Assembly: GCA_949130495.1 (NCBI GenBank)
Contig: OX422215.1
Location: forward strand, 12,749,302 to 12,813,301
Length of the DNA stretch: 64,000 bases
Source: Sambucus nigra
Lineage: Eukaryota; Streptophyta; Magnoliopsida; Dipsacales; Adoxaceae
Direction: 5' to 3'
Shown: positions 33,441 through 46,390 of the stretch, piece by piece
Layout: every line of letters begins with the position of its first letter
Numbering within the stretch: position 1 is the stretch's first letter
The notes under the pieces: generated by a model
Databases searched by the model: none
What the model was told of the DNA's origin: nothing
What the model saw: only the letters and a program-made list of their open reading frames with translations
Program-made: the position numbers and the translations under genes

Positions 33441-36034
33441 AGACTTCAAAACTTTGATTCACGGGGACGTAATTCTCACTACGTTCTTGAACTGCACGAA
33501 AATGACATACATCAACTCAATCCTTGTCGATGAACCATACATCATTTTGGGTCCGAGAAGTTTGTGACTCCCCACTCTCAACAAATCTAAAGGTGGGTGA
33601 CAAGATTTCTGTATGAAGCCTCAGACGGTGTCACGCAGATAATAAACTTCTACAAGATATCACGCGTAGATATATCAATTGTAATTAATACTACTAATTA
33701 CCCAAAAATCCATAATATACATTTCTCACATTTTCTAATATTCAAGTCGCCTCCCACCTACCCATAGGCCTATGGGTGACACGTCTAGATCCAAACATAA
33801 TTCCGTCCCGATCGCCCCCTGACACTTTCCATCTGAGGTAGGACTGATAGTCTCATCCTAATTCACAACAATATATTGGGTGGCACCTTGTTCCGATTCA
33901 TTTCTTTTCTGTAATGAAATGTTGGGCACACTGTCCAATAGTATAAGCCACACCAAATTAAATAACAAGCATTTCGTATTGGTCACTCCACTCCACAAAC
34001 CCAAAGGGAATCCTAACCTCTCTATGTAACCATCTCGTCACCAGAACCATAAATATATTACAAAAATCGTGACTGATAACCTCAGACCAACCTTTTCCAT
34101 CCCCAAGTGATGCGCCTAGAGACAACTTCACTATGTCTCACTCAACACGAATTCCCATGCTCAGCTTTTCACATCACGTGGAACATCTTACTCCTTTTTT
34201 TTGGGATATAAAAAATTTACATTTCTTTAGCACTTTTTCATCTGGTAATAATCAACATCTCATTTATGCGTAAACCACTCTAGGCATTTGACTAAGTGAG
34301 ACTGTCTACTTTCCCAAAATTATGGGGTCCTCCCTTATCAAGGGATCCACCGTATTTTAACTCAACACGATTGTGATCGTTCTCCTTGAATGGATTTCAG
34401 TCCATAATACCATTCCACTTACGTTTCTAATTGCTCCATAGGTATACATTCAACATGTTTATTTCCATATTCCTTTATCCAGGATGATTCTGAAAATTAA
34501 ATTAACCAGGGCTCCCATACACCCTATATCCCATGTACTCCAGCAAAATTATTAATAATGTCTCATACATAACATACTTATCTCAAACTCAGCCCCGCAC
34601 TCTCAACATGGCTATATATTAAGGTTATACTCTGTTACCCTACTACAATGATTTAAATCTCCTCGAGATGCCCACCCATCAACTAGTGATGCAAGAGTTT
34701 TCCCAATTATCCCTACACAGCATTACCAGACTCCACATGTCTTCTATCATATACTAACTCTCAGCTCATGATTTTATCCACACACATGTGTAGTAACTAA
34801 AGTTCTTTACCCATGCCCTAGCGACCAACACATTTCTCAACAATCGATATTCGTTAGGGTTCATGCATGGGACACCTCGCATTCCAAACAAGGACCCTAC
34901 TTCCTCGCATTGTCAATCATCAAGATCCGTAGCTCTAAAGAACATAACTAAGATATCTCAAATCCTGTCTCCCGACACATAAATCGAATCGTTCACTCCA
35001 ATAACTCAAGGAGTAATACAACACTATGCTATCACTATCACCAAGTTCTTAGCACTAAATCAATTACGAGGTAAATCTCTACTCTCAACATCAAACCCGA
35101 TATACCCTGATTCACATCAGTAAAAGTCCCCATGCACTGGGATCAAATTTAGTGAGACAACTATACTCTTAGAAGTCTACAATACAATACAATATATATG
35201 CAGTCTCGACCCTCTTTAGGGTTAGGCCTTGCAAATAATATCTCTCACCCTGGAATAATGAGTACAAAAGTCTTACGATATAGTCTACTACCGCCCCAAC
35301 TCTCGGTACCCAGTCACTACACATGATCATAATAAATCATACTTTCATAACTCTCAAAAGTAGTAAAAATAACACATAGTAAAAAATTCTCTTAATGTCC
35401 ACACCTGCTCGTCTCCGCAGGCGACACCAAAAGCCCCGCTACCCAACGGTAAATACATTCATAATAAGGCTGATACAGCTAATTCACCCATTAAACCCAA
35501 CTCACACTTGAATTTTAGTGTTACAATATGTATTGTGACGCACTCATATCACCAAAATCTACCTCATACTCATAAGGATAAAATAAAAATTTTACCTCTA
35601 TTTTTCCATTTGTCTTGCCTAGGCAACGGGTTTGCTGAGCGTAACTCTCACACCGAAACTGACCCATGATTTGCTAGAATGGTTGTACATTAGGATCTCA
35701 TCCTGTAGTTTCCCCCACATCGCTTTGGTCAAACTTTTTTCCTATGGATATTCTCTCCATAATCGTAACAACTGCCATAGAAACCCTCCTGCCTCTAGAC
35801 CTAGACTTTTGGTCTCATCATCCATTCCTTTGGCCCTGGAAGCCCTGGCGAATAGAGTGATACTGCTGCTGAGGACCCTGATGGTCCTTCCTGAACCTAC
35901 CATTATTGGGTTGGTAACCTTCGGGACTAAATCTCTTAGCCCGATTCTCCTATCGAAAATCTCGTTCCTGCTCCTACTAGCACCGTTAACATATACCTTC
36001 TCAGTCTGACTAGTCTCACTTACTTACTACGAAC
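33441..36034 (-). pseudogene. pol: E4 degraded pol (protease to integrase core)
   Basis: By position this should hold protease, RT, RNase H and most of integrase. I can recognise only part of the integrase core near 33830-33730 (GTELCLDL followed by a diverged SPIGLWVGG where HPQTDGQTE is expected). I could not place the RT active site in any frame. The open stretch on the plus strand at 35632-36009 is a chance frame. This part is clearly more decayed than E2. Confidence 0.5.
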
Positions 36035-37120
36035 AAGTTCAATGCAGGTGGCCCTACTCTCCACATATAAGACATCTTTCCCTACCATCCCCTACCTCTG
36101 ACCCCTCCGTCCATGTCGGGGTGTCCTTCTCTTAGAATTGGTAGTCTTAACCCCGATTACTACCCCCATTGTCCCTTTGGCTTTGCTGGCCCTATGGTAC
36201 TTGTTGATGGCCTTGACAGCCCTGACTGAATCCACCCTCACTTTGTAGGAATTGTATTGATATCAATCATTTAAATGACCCCTTTATTGGGTATCCCCTC
36301 ATGTGGTGCCTCACTAGCACCGTTTAATCTACCCTTCGGTTAGATTCTCCAACTCTCTTGGCTCCCTTCTTATGAAAGCGTTGATGTAAACTTTTAAATG
36401 TACGACCTTGACAACATCACATCAGTCATCATAGCCAAATTTCCCCATCCACACCTGTGTATTCTATTCAGGAGTCCATTTTCAATTTGCGGACCCTTTT
36501 TATTCTTCTATCCACCTCGTCAGGTATGAAGTTTGTTAAACAAGTCAACTTCTCTCTTACGATCGATCTCTATATGGTCCACTTGTGATAAGTTCCAAAA
36601 CTCCATTCGCATCTCTGTATGAATAATAAATAGAAGATAATATAGTCTAACCGCACCCAAAATTTCATTATTAATTCCATATCTACTTCCTTATATGTGG
36701 TGACTGACTCACATCTCTACAACGCTCCTCTTATGAGCAAAAAAAACTCAAAAATAAATCTTGGGTGTCGCTGTACACAACCCTATATAATTTCCTTTGG
36801 ATATCTCCCTCCATTAGCCCATCACACTTCCTCGCTTCTTCGAACCCTTAAAGATGGCTCTTCGAAAGAGCCCCTCCGACTGCCCCCTGTCGACTATGCT
36901 GGGTGAGTCTGAATTTGTACCACCGTTATTTATGATGGTGCTTGGGGAAATTACTTCTCCCTAGTCATTATCCTATTGTCATTTTCCTGAACAATAATCA
37001 TGGTGACTTCTATCGCGATCACCATTCCCAGAATACTCTATGGATTTTGCTGAGCCTCTCCTCCTGCAGTCCTTCTAACGGCCCTTGTTGGTCGTCCTAT
37101 ATTGTTAGGTGTACGAAGTA
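36035..37120 (-). pseudogene. gag: E4 gag with nucleocapsid knuckle
   Basis: Read from the right: an Arg-rich start, GRPTRAVRRTAGGEAQQNP (about 37110-37050), as in chromovirus Gag. Then comes a Gag-domain piece, RMEFWNLSQVDHIEIDRKRE, near 36615-36550. A zinc knuckle at 36074-36035 keeps the exact CX2CX4HX4C spacing (CLICGE, TAG, GHLH, TGA, TC). Both stops fit CAG-to-TAG and CGA-to-TGA changes. Not translatable as a whole. Confidence 0.75.
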
Positions 37121-37282
37121 TAACCAAACTCATATATGAATCGTATCAACTCTACATAATAGTAAGAGAACATAAGTCACATACGTAGAGGAATACAACA
37201 ATCCTATAATAAGGTTTTATATCAAAGAATGTTATGCTAAAACGTAAAAAACCTCACAAATCCTAAGGACACTATAACCTGA

Positions 37283-37295
37283 TGCTCTGATACCA
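37283..37295 (-). other. E4 primer binding site (initiator tRNA-Met)
   Basis: The plus strand reads TGCTCTGATACCA, the reverse complement of TGGTATCAGAGCA, two bases from the LTR that starts at 37298. Confidence 0.92.
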
Positions 37296-37297
37296 TC

Positions 37298-37609
37298 TGT
37301 GACACCCCGCCTATTAAAATAATGGATATCCATCCCTCTATCAAAATAAAAATGTTATTCTCATTTGGTTCATTCTTAGCATCACTGTCGAAAACATTTT
37401 TAAACTAACTCACAACCTAATATTTTAAATAAACTGGTTCCAAATTTTATCTATCATTATAACAACATGCGGAAATAAAATGATAACTAAACCATCCACA
37501 ATATAATAATCTGAATCAATCACATGACAGATATATAAATGAATAATACCGAATAAATCATCGGTTCCCAAAACAAATACTCCCACTACAATTTGAAGTA
37601 AATAAAATT
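37298..37609 (-). repeat. E4 5' LTR, segment 1
   Basis: Collinear with 30033-30350. Interrupted at 37610 by E5, after AAATT. Confidence 0.88.
37605..37609 (+). repeat. E5 target site duplication, left
   Basis: AAATT, repeated at 54183-54187 after the 3' LTR. The joined flanks restore the sequence seen uninterrupted near 30340-30360. Confidence 0.88.
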
Positions 37610-38048
37610 TGTGGGGACCCATTTATTTCAGCCCATGAGAGTAGTCGACCCGTCCAACACTCATGTAAGGTTACTGGGCCCAAATCATGAAAACAGGTTA
37701 TGAACGTGTATTTTAGATACACTAGAATACATTGAGATATACTCAAACCAATATCCAATTATCTCGGTCGAGATATTCAGGAGGTTTATGGTATATCCCA
37801 TCGTGTTACCTTGGAGTTACTTAGACAACTCAAACCCTACATCTATAAATTGTAAGCCCTGGCCCGGGGCATAGGGGCATGTAACCGAACATTTTGAGAG
37901 AACACTTAATAAAATAATAGACCTCTCCTTGGATGTAGGCAAGTTACTGAACCACGTACATCTTTGCTTTGCGTGTGTGATTTTATTATTTCTTAATTCT
38001 TGTGATTGTTATTCGTAGAATCTTTATTGTGATATTTTTTATACCAAA
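37610..38048 (+). repeat. E5 5' LTR
   Basis: Starts TGTGGGGACCC. Its end reads CCAAA where the 3' LTR has CCACA. A TATA-like CTATAAATTG lies near 37842-37852 and is conserved in the other LTR near 53970. Confidence 0.88.
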
Positions 38049-38049
38049 A

Positions 38050-38069
38050 TCGGCGCCGTCTATGGGAAG
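38050..38069 (+). other. E5 primer binding site
   Basis: TCGGCGCCGTCTATGGGAAG, a two-mismatch variant of the E3 site TGGCGCCGTCTGTGGGAA. Confidence 0.75.
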
Positions 38070-39646
38070 CTATTATTATTCCTATGAAAGAACTCACAAA
38101 TAGAAAGCCGTATGATGTCTCACCCCAACAACAATCTCCCCGAAGCCCACGATGTTCAGGAAGAACGTGCCCCCAAATAGTAAGGTATGAAATTAGCCAA
38201 CTTCAAAACCCAAGGTTTTTATAAGAGATGCATCCTTTTGAAGAAAGCCATGGACCACCTAGGTCCACACAGATCTCTAAGTTGGTCAACACATACGAGG
38301 CTAAACTTTGAGAAAAGGAAGAAGCCACGCACCTCCAAGAAGAAGAAAATTCTCACTTAAAAAGGCAACTTGAACTAATGGAGAGAAATCTCCACATAAA
38401 CATGAGGCGACGCCATGATCAGACTCCTATCCTTCAGGTGATTGAGACTCACAGCCGAGGAAGGAGCCCTAGGTGCGCCCAATAGAGATCTGAGTGAGAA
38501 AGATCTGAAGATGCTCGATCAGAATGGATGCATTAAGATCAATTCCATAGGAGCCAAGATCGATATGATATTAAGATCAGGAACTTGATCTAAGAGAAAT
38601 AGATCAACACCCTGCTAACTATGGAGCCCGATCAACAAGAGATCTAGTAAGGCGAGCTCTCAACACTTAGATGAAGTCCTCTTTTTTAAGGGCGATTGAA
38701 GAGGAAGATCCCCCCAAGAAGTTCATGATCCTAGGTTCAAGTATAATGACAGGAAGACCGACCCCATCAATCATGTTCGATAGTATAGGCAAGCCATGAC
38801 CCTGTGGAGACACACCGATGTGTTGATGTATCATATTTTCCCCTCCAGACTGCATGACGTGGCATGTAAATGGTTTAAAAAGATGCCACATGGATCTATT
38901 AGGAGCTTTAAAGCTCTTACAGAATTATTTACGGCTCATTTCATAACCAGTAGTACCCACCCTAAGCGAATGGATGCACTTCTCATGATGAAAAAGAAGC
39001 CACAAGAAAACCTCTGGGAGTATTCCAAAAGATACTGGGAGGTTTTCAATGAGATTAAGGATTGCTCAGAGCAGGTCTCCATAGCGTCCTGTAAGATTGG
39101 CTTATCAACCACTTCCTTGATGCATCAATCCGTAACTAAGAAGGAGGCAACTACTATCGACTAATTGATGGCGCGTATCAAAAAATATGCCAAAATTGAA
39201 TAAGTAGTCCATCTTAATGCAGGGGACAATGGTCGCACAAAGGCAAACAAGGGGACAGAGAAGAATGACTCTCAAAAAAAAGGAAATAAGAATGGGGGAA
39301 GAAATGGATCCAAAAATGAGAATAAGGACGGCCCTTCAAAAGCATTCCAAGTTATCAACACAATCTTCAAGGAACCTATATATAAGATCTCTAGAAATGT
39401 AAAAGGACGAAACATTTATCAAGTGGACCAAGAAGATGGGTGGAGACCCTACGAAGCAGAACAACGTGCTGAGATGCACATTCTATAAAGAGGGCAATCA
39501 CTAGACCGAACACTTCAAAGCCCTTAAGTTATATCTGGAAGAGTTAGCCCAGGCAGGGCACCTCAACGAATACATGAGCAAGAAAGCCTACAAGGTTGGA
39601 GCCATATGCGACCAGAATCCAGATAATGTCCTCGAGGATAATGTAG
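38070..39646 (+). pseudogene. gag: E5 gag
   Basis: The first 600 bp are a leader and a decayed N-terminus with stops. The Gag domain runs about 38725-39180: KTDPINHVR, TAG, YRQAM, then HIFPSRLHDVACKWFKKMPH and ENLWEYSKRYWEVFNEIKD, typical Tat/Gag blocks. A TAA after TTID splits it. Near 39415-39640 the C-terminal region KWTKKMGGDP continues to RCTFYKEGNH, a stop and TEHFKALK. That is a CCHC knuckle that has lost its final Cys. E6 is inserted at 39647, between gag and protease. Confidence 0.8.
39642..39646 (+). repeat. E6 target site duplication, left
   Basis: TGTAG, repeated at 45459-45463 after E6. Confidence 0.92.
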
Positions 39647-40773
39647 TGTAGGGACATATTTTATAGGTTCGTTATCAATTTGTTATGTCATATACCGCTA
39701 CACTATTGAAGAGCATTCAAGAGCCATCTATATCAAAGAAGGATCCGAATTAATCATGTTCTTCCTCATTCAAGACTCCGCGAAGTTTACTTTGTCACAA
39801 TATTTTGATGAATAGAAGAAAACCGAACCGAAGTGAGGAGAAAACAAACCGATCCTACACCTGGAAAACGTTTGTGAAGAATTGTCAAAACAGAACCGAA
39901 CCGAAGTAGGGAAATAATGAACCGATCCCATGCTCAAGGAAGTCTCTTTAAAGGCTGTACAAGATGGAACCGAACCGAACCCCTTACCCGAATCAATTCT
40001 GGTCGTGATGAAATAAAAAAGGGGTTGCGTACAGGTAGTTTTAAAAAGGCAAATCTTTTTTTTTGGTTATCCTGTGTGCCATGGTTTATCCCCTCATTCC
40101 AAATTCTTTCTATAAAAAAGGCATGCACGTACAGTTTTTTGGGAGAGAGAAGAGTTTACCAAACTTGTAGAGTTTTGTTTGGATTTTTGTACTGCCAAGA
40201 ATCTTATCAATAATATCACTTTGGGAGATTGTTTTCTTTTCTCATTTAAGGGTTCAAATATTTTTTGTTTTGATTCACAAAATCCCAATTACTTTTATGT
40301 GAATTGTTTTGTGGAACCCAAGAACATATTTTGTTTTGTTCAACTTTGTGGAGTGCGTATCTACACCATATGGCTGCGTATCATTGAGGATCTTCCTGCG
40401 TCAAGATTCTTTGCTGAAGATTGGGCTGCGAGTCCTTGGAGGGTGCTGCGTGTATTCTCTTGCTGAGTTCAAGACTGCAAGTCTTTGTGGGTTGGCTGCG
40501 CATTGATCCATTGCAGATTTCTCTATGTAATTATAAGTTGCGATTTATTAATTCATAGTGAAATAAAGGTTTTACCCGAAACGGGTTTTTTTCTGAAATC
40601 TGTGTCTCAGCATATTTATTATGTCGCATGCTTTATATTTATTTATGGGTTGACACACGCACTTTAGATGCTTGTTTAGGGGCTGAATTAATTTGGTTTA
40701 AAATAGACTCTAATTAAATAATGTTTGATTGGAAACTTGAGAGTTTGTTTTAATCGGTAACACACATTTTACA
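39647..40773 (+). repeat. E6 5' LTR
   Basis: TATA box TATAAAAAAG at 40111-40120, then GCATGC. Frames at 39917-40667 on both strands recur as LTR sequence at 44570-45320 and are not genes. Confidence 0.93.
40111..40120 (+). promoter_or_regulatory. TATA box of E6 5' LTR
   Basis: TATAAAAAAG, conserved at 44797-44806 in the 3' LTR. Confidence 0.55.
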
Positions 40774-40776
40774 AAT

Positions 40777-40787
40777 TGGTATCAGAG
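40777..40787 (+). other. E6 primer binding site (tRNA-Met)
   Basis: TGGTATCAGAG, three bases after the LTR. Confidence 0.9.
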
Positions 40788-40886
40788 AAGGTTGCGCTAA
40801 TTTATCGTGTATTCCTATTTTCAGCAAAATTGTGTGATATTGATTTTAAAAAAAAATCATTTTTGTGAAAAATCGCAATTTTTCCA

Positions 40887-42763
40887 ATGGAACGCTTATT
40901 TAATAAGGTGCCTATTTTTTATGGAAATAATTATGCCTATTGGAAAGCTTGCATGAAATCTAGTTTAAAAGCTATTGACTAGCGTGTTTGGTTGCTTTGT
41001 GAAAATGGGTGAACTCCTCCTACGATCACCGTTAATAACATCACCACTTTAAAACCCGTGTCAGCCTGGACTGAAGATGACTATAAAATGTCTAATTTTA
41101 ATTCCCATGGTCTGAGTGCTATTTCTGGAGCTATCACTCCTGATGAGTTTCACCGAATTATGATGTGAACCACGTCTAAAGAGGCTTGGTATGTTTTGAA
41201 TTTGACACATGAGGGTACGAACGCGGTTAAAGAATCAAAATTACAAAATTTGGCCACCCAATTTGAGACTATCACCATGTATGAGTCTGAATGCTTTGAT
41301 GATTTTTATGCACATTTGTCGGACATTGTTAACACAAGTTTTAATTTGGATGAGGTGATTGATAACATGTGTGTCATTAAAAATATTTTGAGATCTCTCC
41401 AAAAATGCTTCATTCCTAAAGTCACTGTTTTGAACTCTTTGGGAAATTTAAAATCACTTAAGTTGGAAGAACTTGTAGGAGATCTTCAAACCTATGAGAT
41501 TGACATGTTTCCCAAAACCATTAAGGCTAAGGATAAATGCATTGCTTTAAAGACCCATTGTAAGAAAAAGAAAGAAAAAGTTTGTGAGTCCGATTCTGAG
41601 GGAGACTTTGATTTTAATGATATGGCCTTGTTTGCAAAAAAATTTAAAAAATTTCTCAACATGAACAAAAATATTTCTTCCAATAAAAAGAAGTTTTCTG
41701 AGAAAAATAAAAAAAGAAAGAAAAGGCCAAAGAAAGCGGTGAGAGGGAAAACGAGAATTATTCAGATGAGGAGTGTGAGGAGGATTTTGAGAAAGTGACT
41801 TGTTTTGAATGTGGGGGTAAGGGACATAAGTCGTTTGAGTGTCCTACGTGGCTTAGAAAGAAAGGAAAGAAAGTAGCCATGCCCACCACACTTAGTGATA
41901 GTAGTGAAGGTGAGGGTGATGAGACTAGTGGTGAGAACTTTGTAGCCTTTTCGAGTCGTGTGAGTACACCCACTTTGTCTCACGTTGATAGAGGTCATGA
42001 GAGCACCAATGATGACTCGAGTGTTTCTAGTGGAGATGAGAGTGAGAGTGGAGATGAAAGTTAGATCCAAAAAGCCTTGAGATATTTGTATACCGAGACC
42101 TTAAAAATAAAGAAGTATAATAGGGATTTAGGTCACCGAGTGTTAGATTTGGAGAGAGAGAAGGAGGTTTTAAGAAAGGAAAAATGTGATTTGATCGACA
42201 TGGTGTCTAGTTTGACGACACGTGTATCCAAACTCGAGAGTGATCTCGAAAAAGCTAGGGAGGTCAAAGTTAATTTGGAGAACGCACCTAAGAAGGTTGA
42301 AAAGGTGGTTCTTAATCCCGATATGGGTAGAGTTGACGGGCTAGGAAAAGGTCATGACGGTGCTTCCACTTCCTTTGTCACACCTGAACCGATTCCCACT
42401 TTAGTGACAGATTCACATGGCCCGAAAATTAACCCACCTAGGCGTCCCATTAGGAGAGTATATCCAAGAGTTTTTGAGAGAAGTGTTCCTAGACCTAATT
42501 ATGTTCGTTCCCATTGCAAGAGGAGAGGACACCTTAGGGAATTTTGTTTTAAGTTGGGTTATGTGTCACGTTTTTCTACTACACGTGTTTTTGCCACACA
42601 TGCACCCAAACATGATACTTTACATGCTCCCGGAGACTACATGAGAGAGTTTGCACATTTAGGTGAGCAAGTTAAGTTTTTGGTCAAAACTTCACAAAAT
42701 TTGATGGAGGTTTTTCATAAGTTGACACCACCTTTGGAAAACCCCTCTGCACGTAACGATTGA
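40887..42763 (+). pseudogene. gag: E6 gag (copia UBN2-type with zinc knuckle and coiled coil)
   Basis: ATG at 40887 opens MERLFNKVPIFYGNNYAYWK, a copia Gag start. The same frame runs to 41798, with TAG, TGA and TGA before 41190. The UBN2-like domain reads TSKEAWYVLNLTHEGTN, then FDDFYAHLSDIVNTS and LEELVGDLQTYE. A frame change near 41790 enters 41795-42064, with knuckle CFECGGKGHKSFEC at 41801-41842 and an acidic Ser/Asp/Glu tail. After TAG (42062) the part 42077-42763 reads as a heptad coiled coil (VLDLEREKEVLRKEKCDLID), then a second degenerate knuckle, SHCKRRGHLREFC, lacking the first Cys. This domain order is that of SIRE/Maximus Gag. Confidence 0.85.
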
Positions 42764-44333
42764 GGTTCGACTTGTTTACTAGCATAGGATGTTTTCCATG
42801 ATCTTATTATTTTCCTATTGCTAGTATGTATCATGTTTGTATGTTTTAAATTTTTTTGAAAAATGTTGAAAAATACAAAAAGATTTTATATTGATAAAAT
42901 TTTGAAAAATCCAAAAAGATTGTTTTTTATTTGCACCGTTTATGGATGGACACTTAGGATGACCGAGTCACAACATCATTCCATTTTTTTTCATGTGACT
43001 ATTTGATAGTGTTTTGAGACAATATATCATGTCATCTTTGTGCTTTATAATGTTTGGAGTCATTAAGATGTAATTAAGTGTTACTTCCTATATGCTTGAC
43101 TCATAATTTCCTTTATTGCACACATGCATGGATTTGTTTGATTATTGTGCTTGTCTTATCACATGTTGGTTGGGTATTTTTACTTCAATCTTGTCCTTAA
43201 AACGAACCAAGCGCGATAAAATTTGATAAGAAAATTGTGCATCTAAGAACCGTTTTGTGAGTTTGTGTGCTTTATTTGAAAACGGGGAAGGGTTGCGAAA
43301 GGTTCATTTGACCTCTGCGAATACTAAGACACCGTTAAATTGGACCTAAAAAATGGAGGGATTTTATTGACTGGGGTCCAAAGAGGTTCAATAGAGCCCG
43401 AAAAAATTTAAAGGCAATAAAAAGGAATTCATGCCAAATTATGGGCCATTTAATTTTTTTTTTTGCACAAATTCTCCAAAGTTTGAGAATTTAGTTTATA
43501 CACCTCTAAAAGAAAATATATATGAGGGAGTTTGGTTGGATATTTTATAATGGGTTTGCACGTCCTTGAAAATTTTGAAAAAGCGCTAAATAGTTTTGGA
43601 CGTTATTGGTGTGGAAATCACTTTGACTTTGATTTGTTGATTTGCATAAGTCGATGTCATGTAAATTCAACAATTTTTTTCACCTACGAATACTTTTGAT
43701 GTTCATTCGTTAGGGGTACACATATGCATCGTGCACATATGATTGAGTGAGTTTATTTACCTATCGAATGTGTTCACACCCATTCATTCCATTTCCATGA
43801 CTTGGTTGTTTGAGTTTAAATCCATGGTGTGATTTTTTTTTTTGTATCTCATTTTTGTATGAAAAATTGAAAATTCAAAAATAGTTTGTGAAATTTGAGA
43901 GGTACTCCTTTGCATGTGCGCAGCTTGATTCTAGTTTGCTATGCATTTTATCGTGACACTCCATGTTTTAATTGTTTCTTCTTATCTGTCTATTTGGGGA
44001 CATCATAAAAAGGGGGAGAAAGAATTATCATGTTATGGGGGAGTTTTTGCATTATGGGGGAGATTTGATTATTAATGCTCTATTCTTATATCATTTCAAA
44101 CTCGATGCGTCATGAAGGTATTTTGCTTTATCTCATGTGTGTAGGTACAAAGATTGAAGATCTTGATGTTGCACCCCCTGATGAGAAAATCTTTGAGATT
44201 TGACGAAGATGATTGAAGAAAATTTTTGAGGTCTTGCAAATTTATTCATGGGAGGGTAGATTTGTATAGGCATTTTGGTTTTTGATAATTCGGATTTTTT
44301 ATGTATGTACCAGCATAGACATAGGGGGAGATT
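42764..44333 (+). other. E6 untranslated internal region
   Basis: 1.57 kb without coding, AT-rich with T-runs. It ends in three GGGGGAG tracts (near 44009, 44036 and 44050), one more near 44060, and the polypurine tract ATAGGGGGAGATT before the 3' LTR. Repeated GGGGGAG blocks before the 3' LTR are typical of copia elements. Confidence 0.65.
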
Positions 44334-45458
44334 TGTAAGGACATATTTTATAGGTTCGTTATCAATTTGTTATGTAATATACCGCTACACCGTCGAAGAG
44401 CATTCAAGAGCCCTCTATATCAAAGAAGGACCCGAATTAATCATGTTCTTCATCATTCAAGACTCCGCGAATTTTACTTTGTCACAGTGTTTTGACGAAC
44501 AGAAGAGAACCGAATCGAAGTGAGGAGAAAACGAACCGATCCTACACCTGGAAAACGTTCTGTGAAGAATTGTCAAAACAGAACCGAACAGAAGTAGGGA
44601 AATAACGAACCGTTCCCATGCTCAAGGAAGTCTCTGTAAAGGATGTACAAGACGGAACCGAACCGAACCCCTTAGCCGGATCGGTTCTGGTCACGATAAA
44701 ATAAAAAGGGGGTTGCGTACAGGTAGTTTTAAAAAGGCAAATCTTTTTTTTTGGTTATCCTGTGTGCCATGGTTTATCCCCTCATTCTGAATTCTTTCTA
44801 TAAAAAAGGCATGCACATATAGTTTTTTGGGAGAGAGAAGAGTTTTACAAACTTGTAGAGTTTTGTTTGGATTTTGGTACTACCAAGAATCTTATCAATA
44901 ATATCACTTGGGCAAATTCTTTTCTTCTCTCATTTAAGGGATCAAATATTTTTTTTTAATTCACAAAATCCCAATTACTTTTATGTGAATTGTTTTGTGG
45001 AACCCAAGAACATATTTTGTTATCTTCAACTTTGTGGAGTGCGTCTCTACACCATATGGCTGCGTGTCATTGAGGATCTTCCTGCGTGAAGATTATTTTC
45101 TGAAGATTGGGCTGCGAGTCCTTGGAGGGTGCTGCGTGTATTCTCTTGCTGAGTTCAAGACTGCAAGTCTTTATGGGTTGACTGCGCGTTGATCCATTGC
45201 AGATTTCTCTATGTAATTGTAAGTTGCGATTTATTAATTTATAGTGAAATAAAGGTTTTACCTTAAATGGGTTTTTTCCTGAAATCTGTGTCTCAGCATA
45301 TTTATTATGTCGCATGCTTTATATTTATTTATGGGTTGACACACGCACTTTAGATGCTTGTTTTGGGGCGGATTAATTTGGTTTAAAATAGACTCTAATT
45401 AAATAATCTTTGATTGGAAACTTGAGAGTTTGTTTTAATCGGTATCACACATTTTACA
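44334..45458 (+). repeat. E6 3' LTR
   Basis: Starts TGTAAGGACATATTTT right after the purine tract and ends ACATTTTACA. Followed by TGTAG at 45459-45463. Confidence 0.93.
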
Positions 45459-46390
45459 TGTAGGATATGAATTCACAGTGATTCATGGGGCATCAGACCT
45501 CAAACAAATACAAGGGAATATTGTTCGAATGGAGGTTAAGAAGTTGATGGCCGTCATGCAAGCTTTTTAAATAGATTTCATAATGACTCAAGTTGGGAAA
45601 CATAGACCACCAGAGGACACTGACTATACCAAGCATATTATATTCACCGAAGACGATTTGGTTGGGGAGAGAACCCCTCATCACGACGCCTTGGTAATCA
45701 CACTCAAGATAGCTAACTGGGATGTCGACAGGTTACTCGTCGACCAGGGTATCTCTTCCAAAGTGATGTACATAAAATTATTCCACAAGTTGAAATTGAA
45801 TATTATTGACCTCAAAGAGGTCGTTGTTCCATTGGTCATCTTTGCAAGAAGTATTACCATGCCCTTAGGAAAAATAATCCTGCTAGTTAGTGTGAGAAAC
45901 ATCTTCAAGTTGATCGAGTTTTTGGTAATAGATATTGAATCCCATTATCACGTCATTTTGGGCAGGGGTTGGCTCCATTCTATGAAAGTCGTACCATCCA
46001 CATATCATCAAAAACTCAAGTGTATTACAGATCGGGGTGTGGTCGAGATTCGTGATGAATAGGCTGCAGTAAGGAAGTGCTTCATCGCAACCATTTTCCC
46101 CAAATAAGAGAAGAAAAAGGAAGAGAATGAAGTACATGAGGAAACCCAAGAAGAGGCTTTGCCCTCCAAATATCAACTATGGTACGGACAACCATGGGTG
46201 GAGGAGACCACGGTCCACCCCACCGATAGGGTTGTTGTAGACCTGGATGAAGTTGCAACCGTTGGCATCTCACCAAAGAGGAAGTTTCTAATCAGAACTT
46301 CTCTCACCGAACAAGAAAAGAAAGTTCTAACCACATTCCTCTAAATTAACCTGGATATCTTCGCTTGGGAACCATATGAGCTACCAAGGA
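45459..46390 (+). pseudogene. pro: E5 aspartic protease and linker
   Basis: Resumes E5 directly after E6's target duplication: EFTVIHGASDLKQIQGNI, then KHIIFTEDDLVGERTPHHDA. The protease site reads RLLVDQGISSKVMYIKLF (45730-45785), so the catalytic D-T/S-G is DQG. YHVILGRGWLHSMKVVPSTYH near 45950-46010 is the C-terminal block. The frame stays open to TAG at 46060. The linker to RT (46100-46350) is acidic and Glu/Lys-rich. Confidence 0.83.

Larger units (their letters stand above)
39647..45458 (+). mobile_element. E6: non-autonomous Ty1/copia element (SIRE-like gag, no pol)
   Basis: LTRs 39647-40773 (1,127 bp) and 44334-45458 (1,125 bp) start TGTARGGACATATTTTATAG and end ACACATTTTACA. They are flanked by the perfect repeat TGTAG. 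The primer site is tRNA-Met. The internal 3.56 kb encodes only a Gag-like protein and a long untranslated part; no protease, integrase, RT or RNase H motif is visible. It would depend on an autonomous relative for replication. Confidence 0.92.

Noticed and set aside
35632..36009. 125-codon plus-strand frame
   Set aside because: It is antisense to the gag/pol region of E4, next to its zinc knuckle; there is no similarity to the conserved antisense genes of E3 and E5.
39917..40667. Several frames on both strands, repeated at 44874-45315
   Set aside because: They are E6 LTR sequence; the frames differ between the two LTRs.
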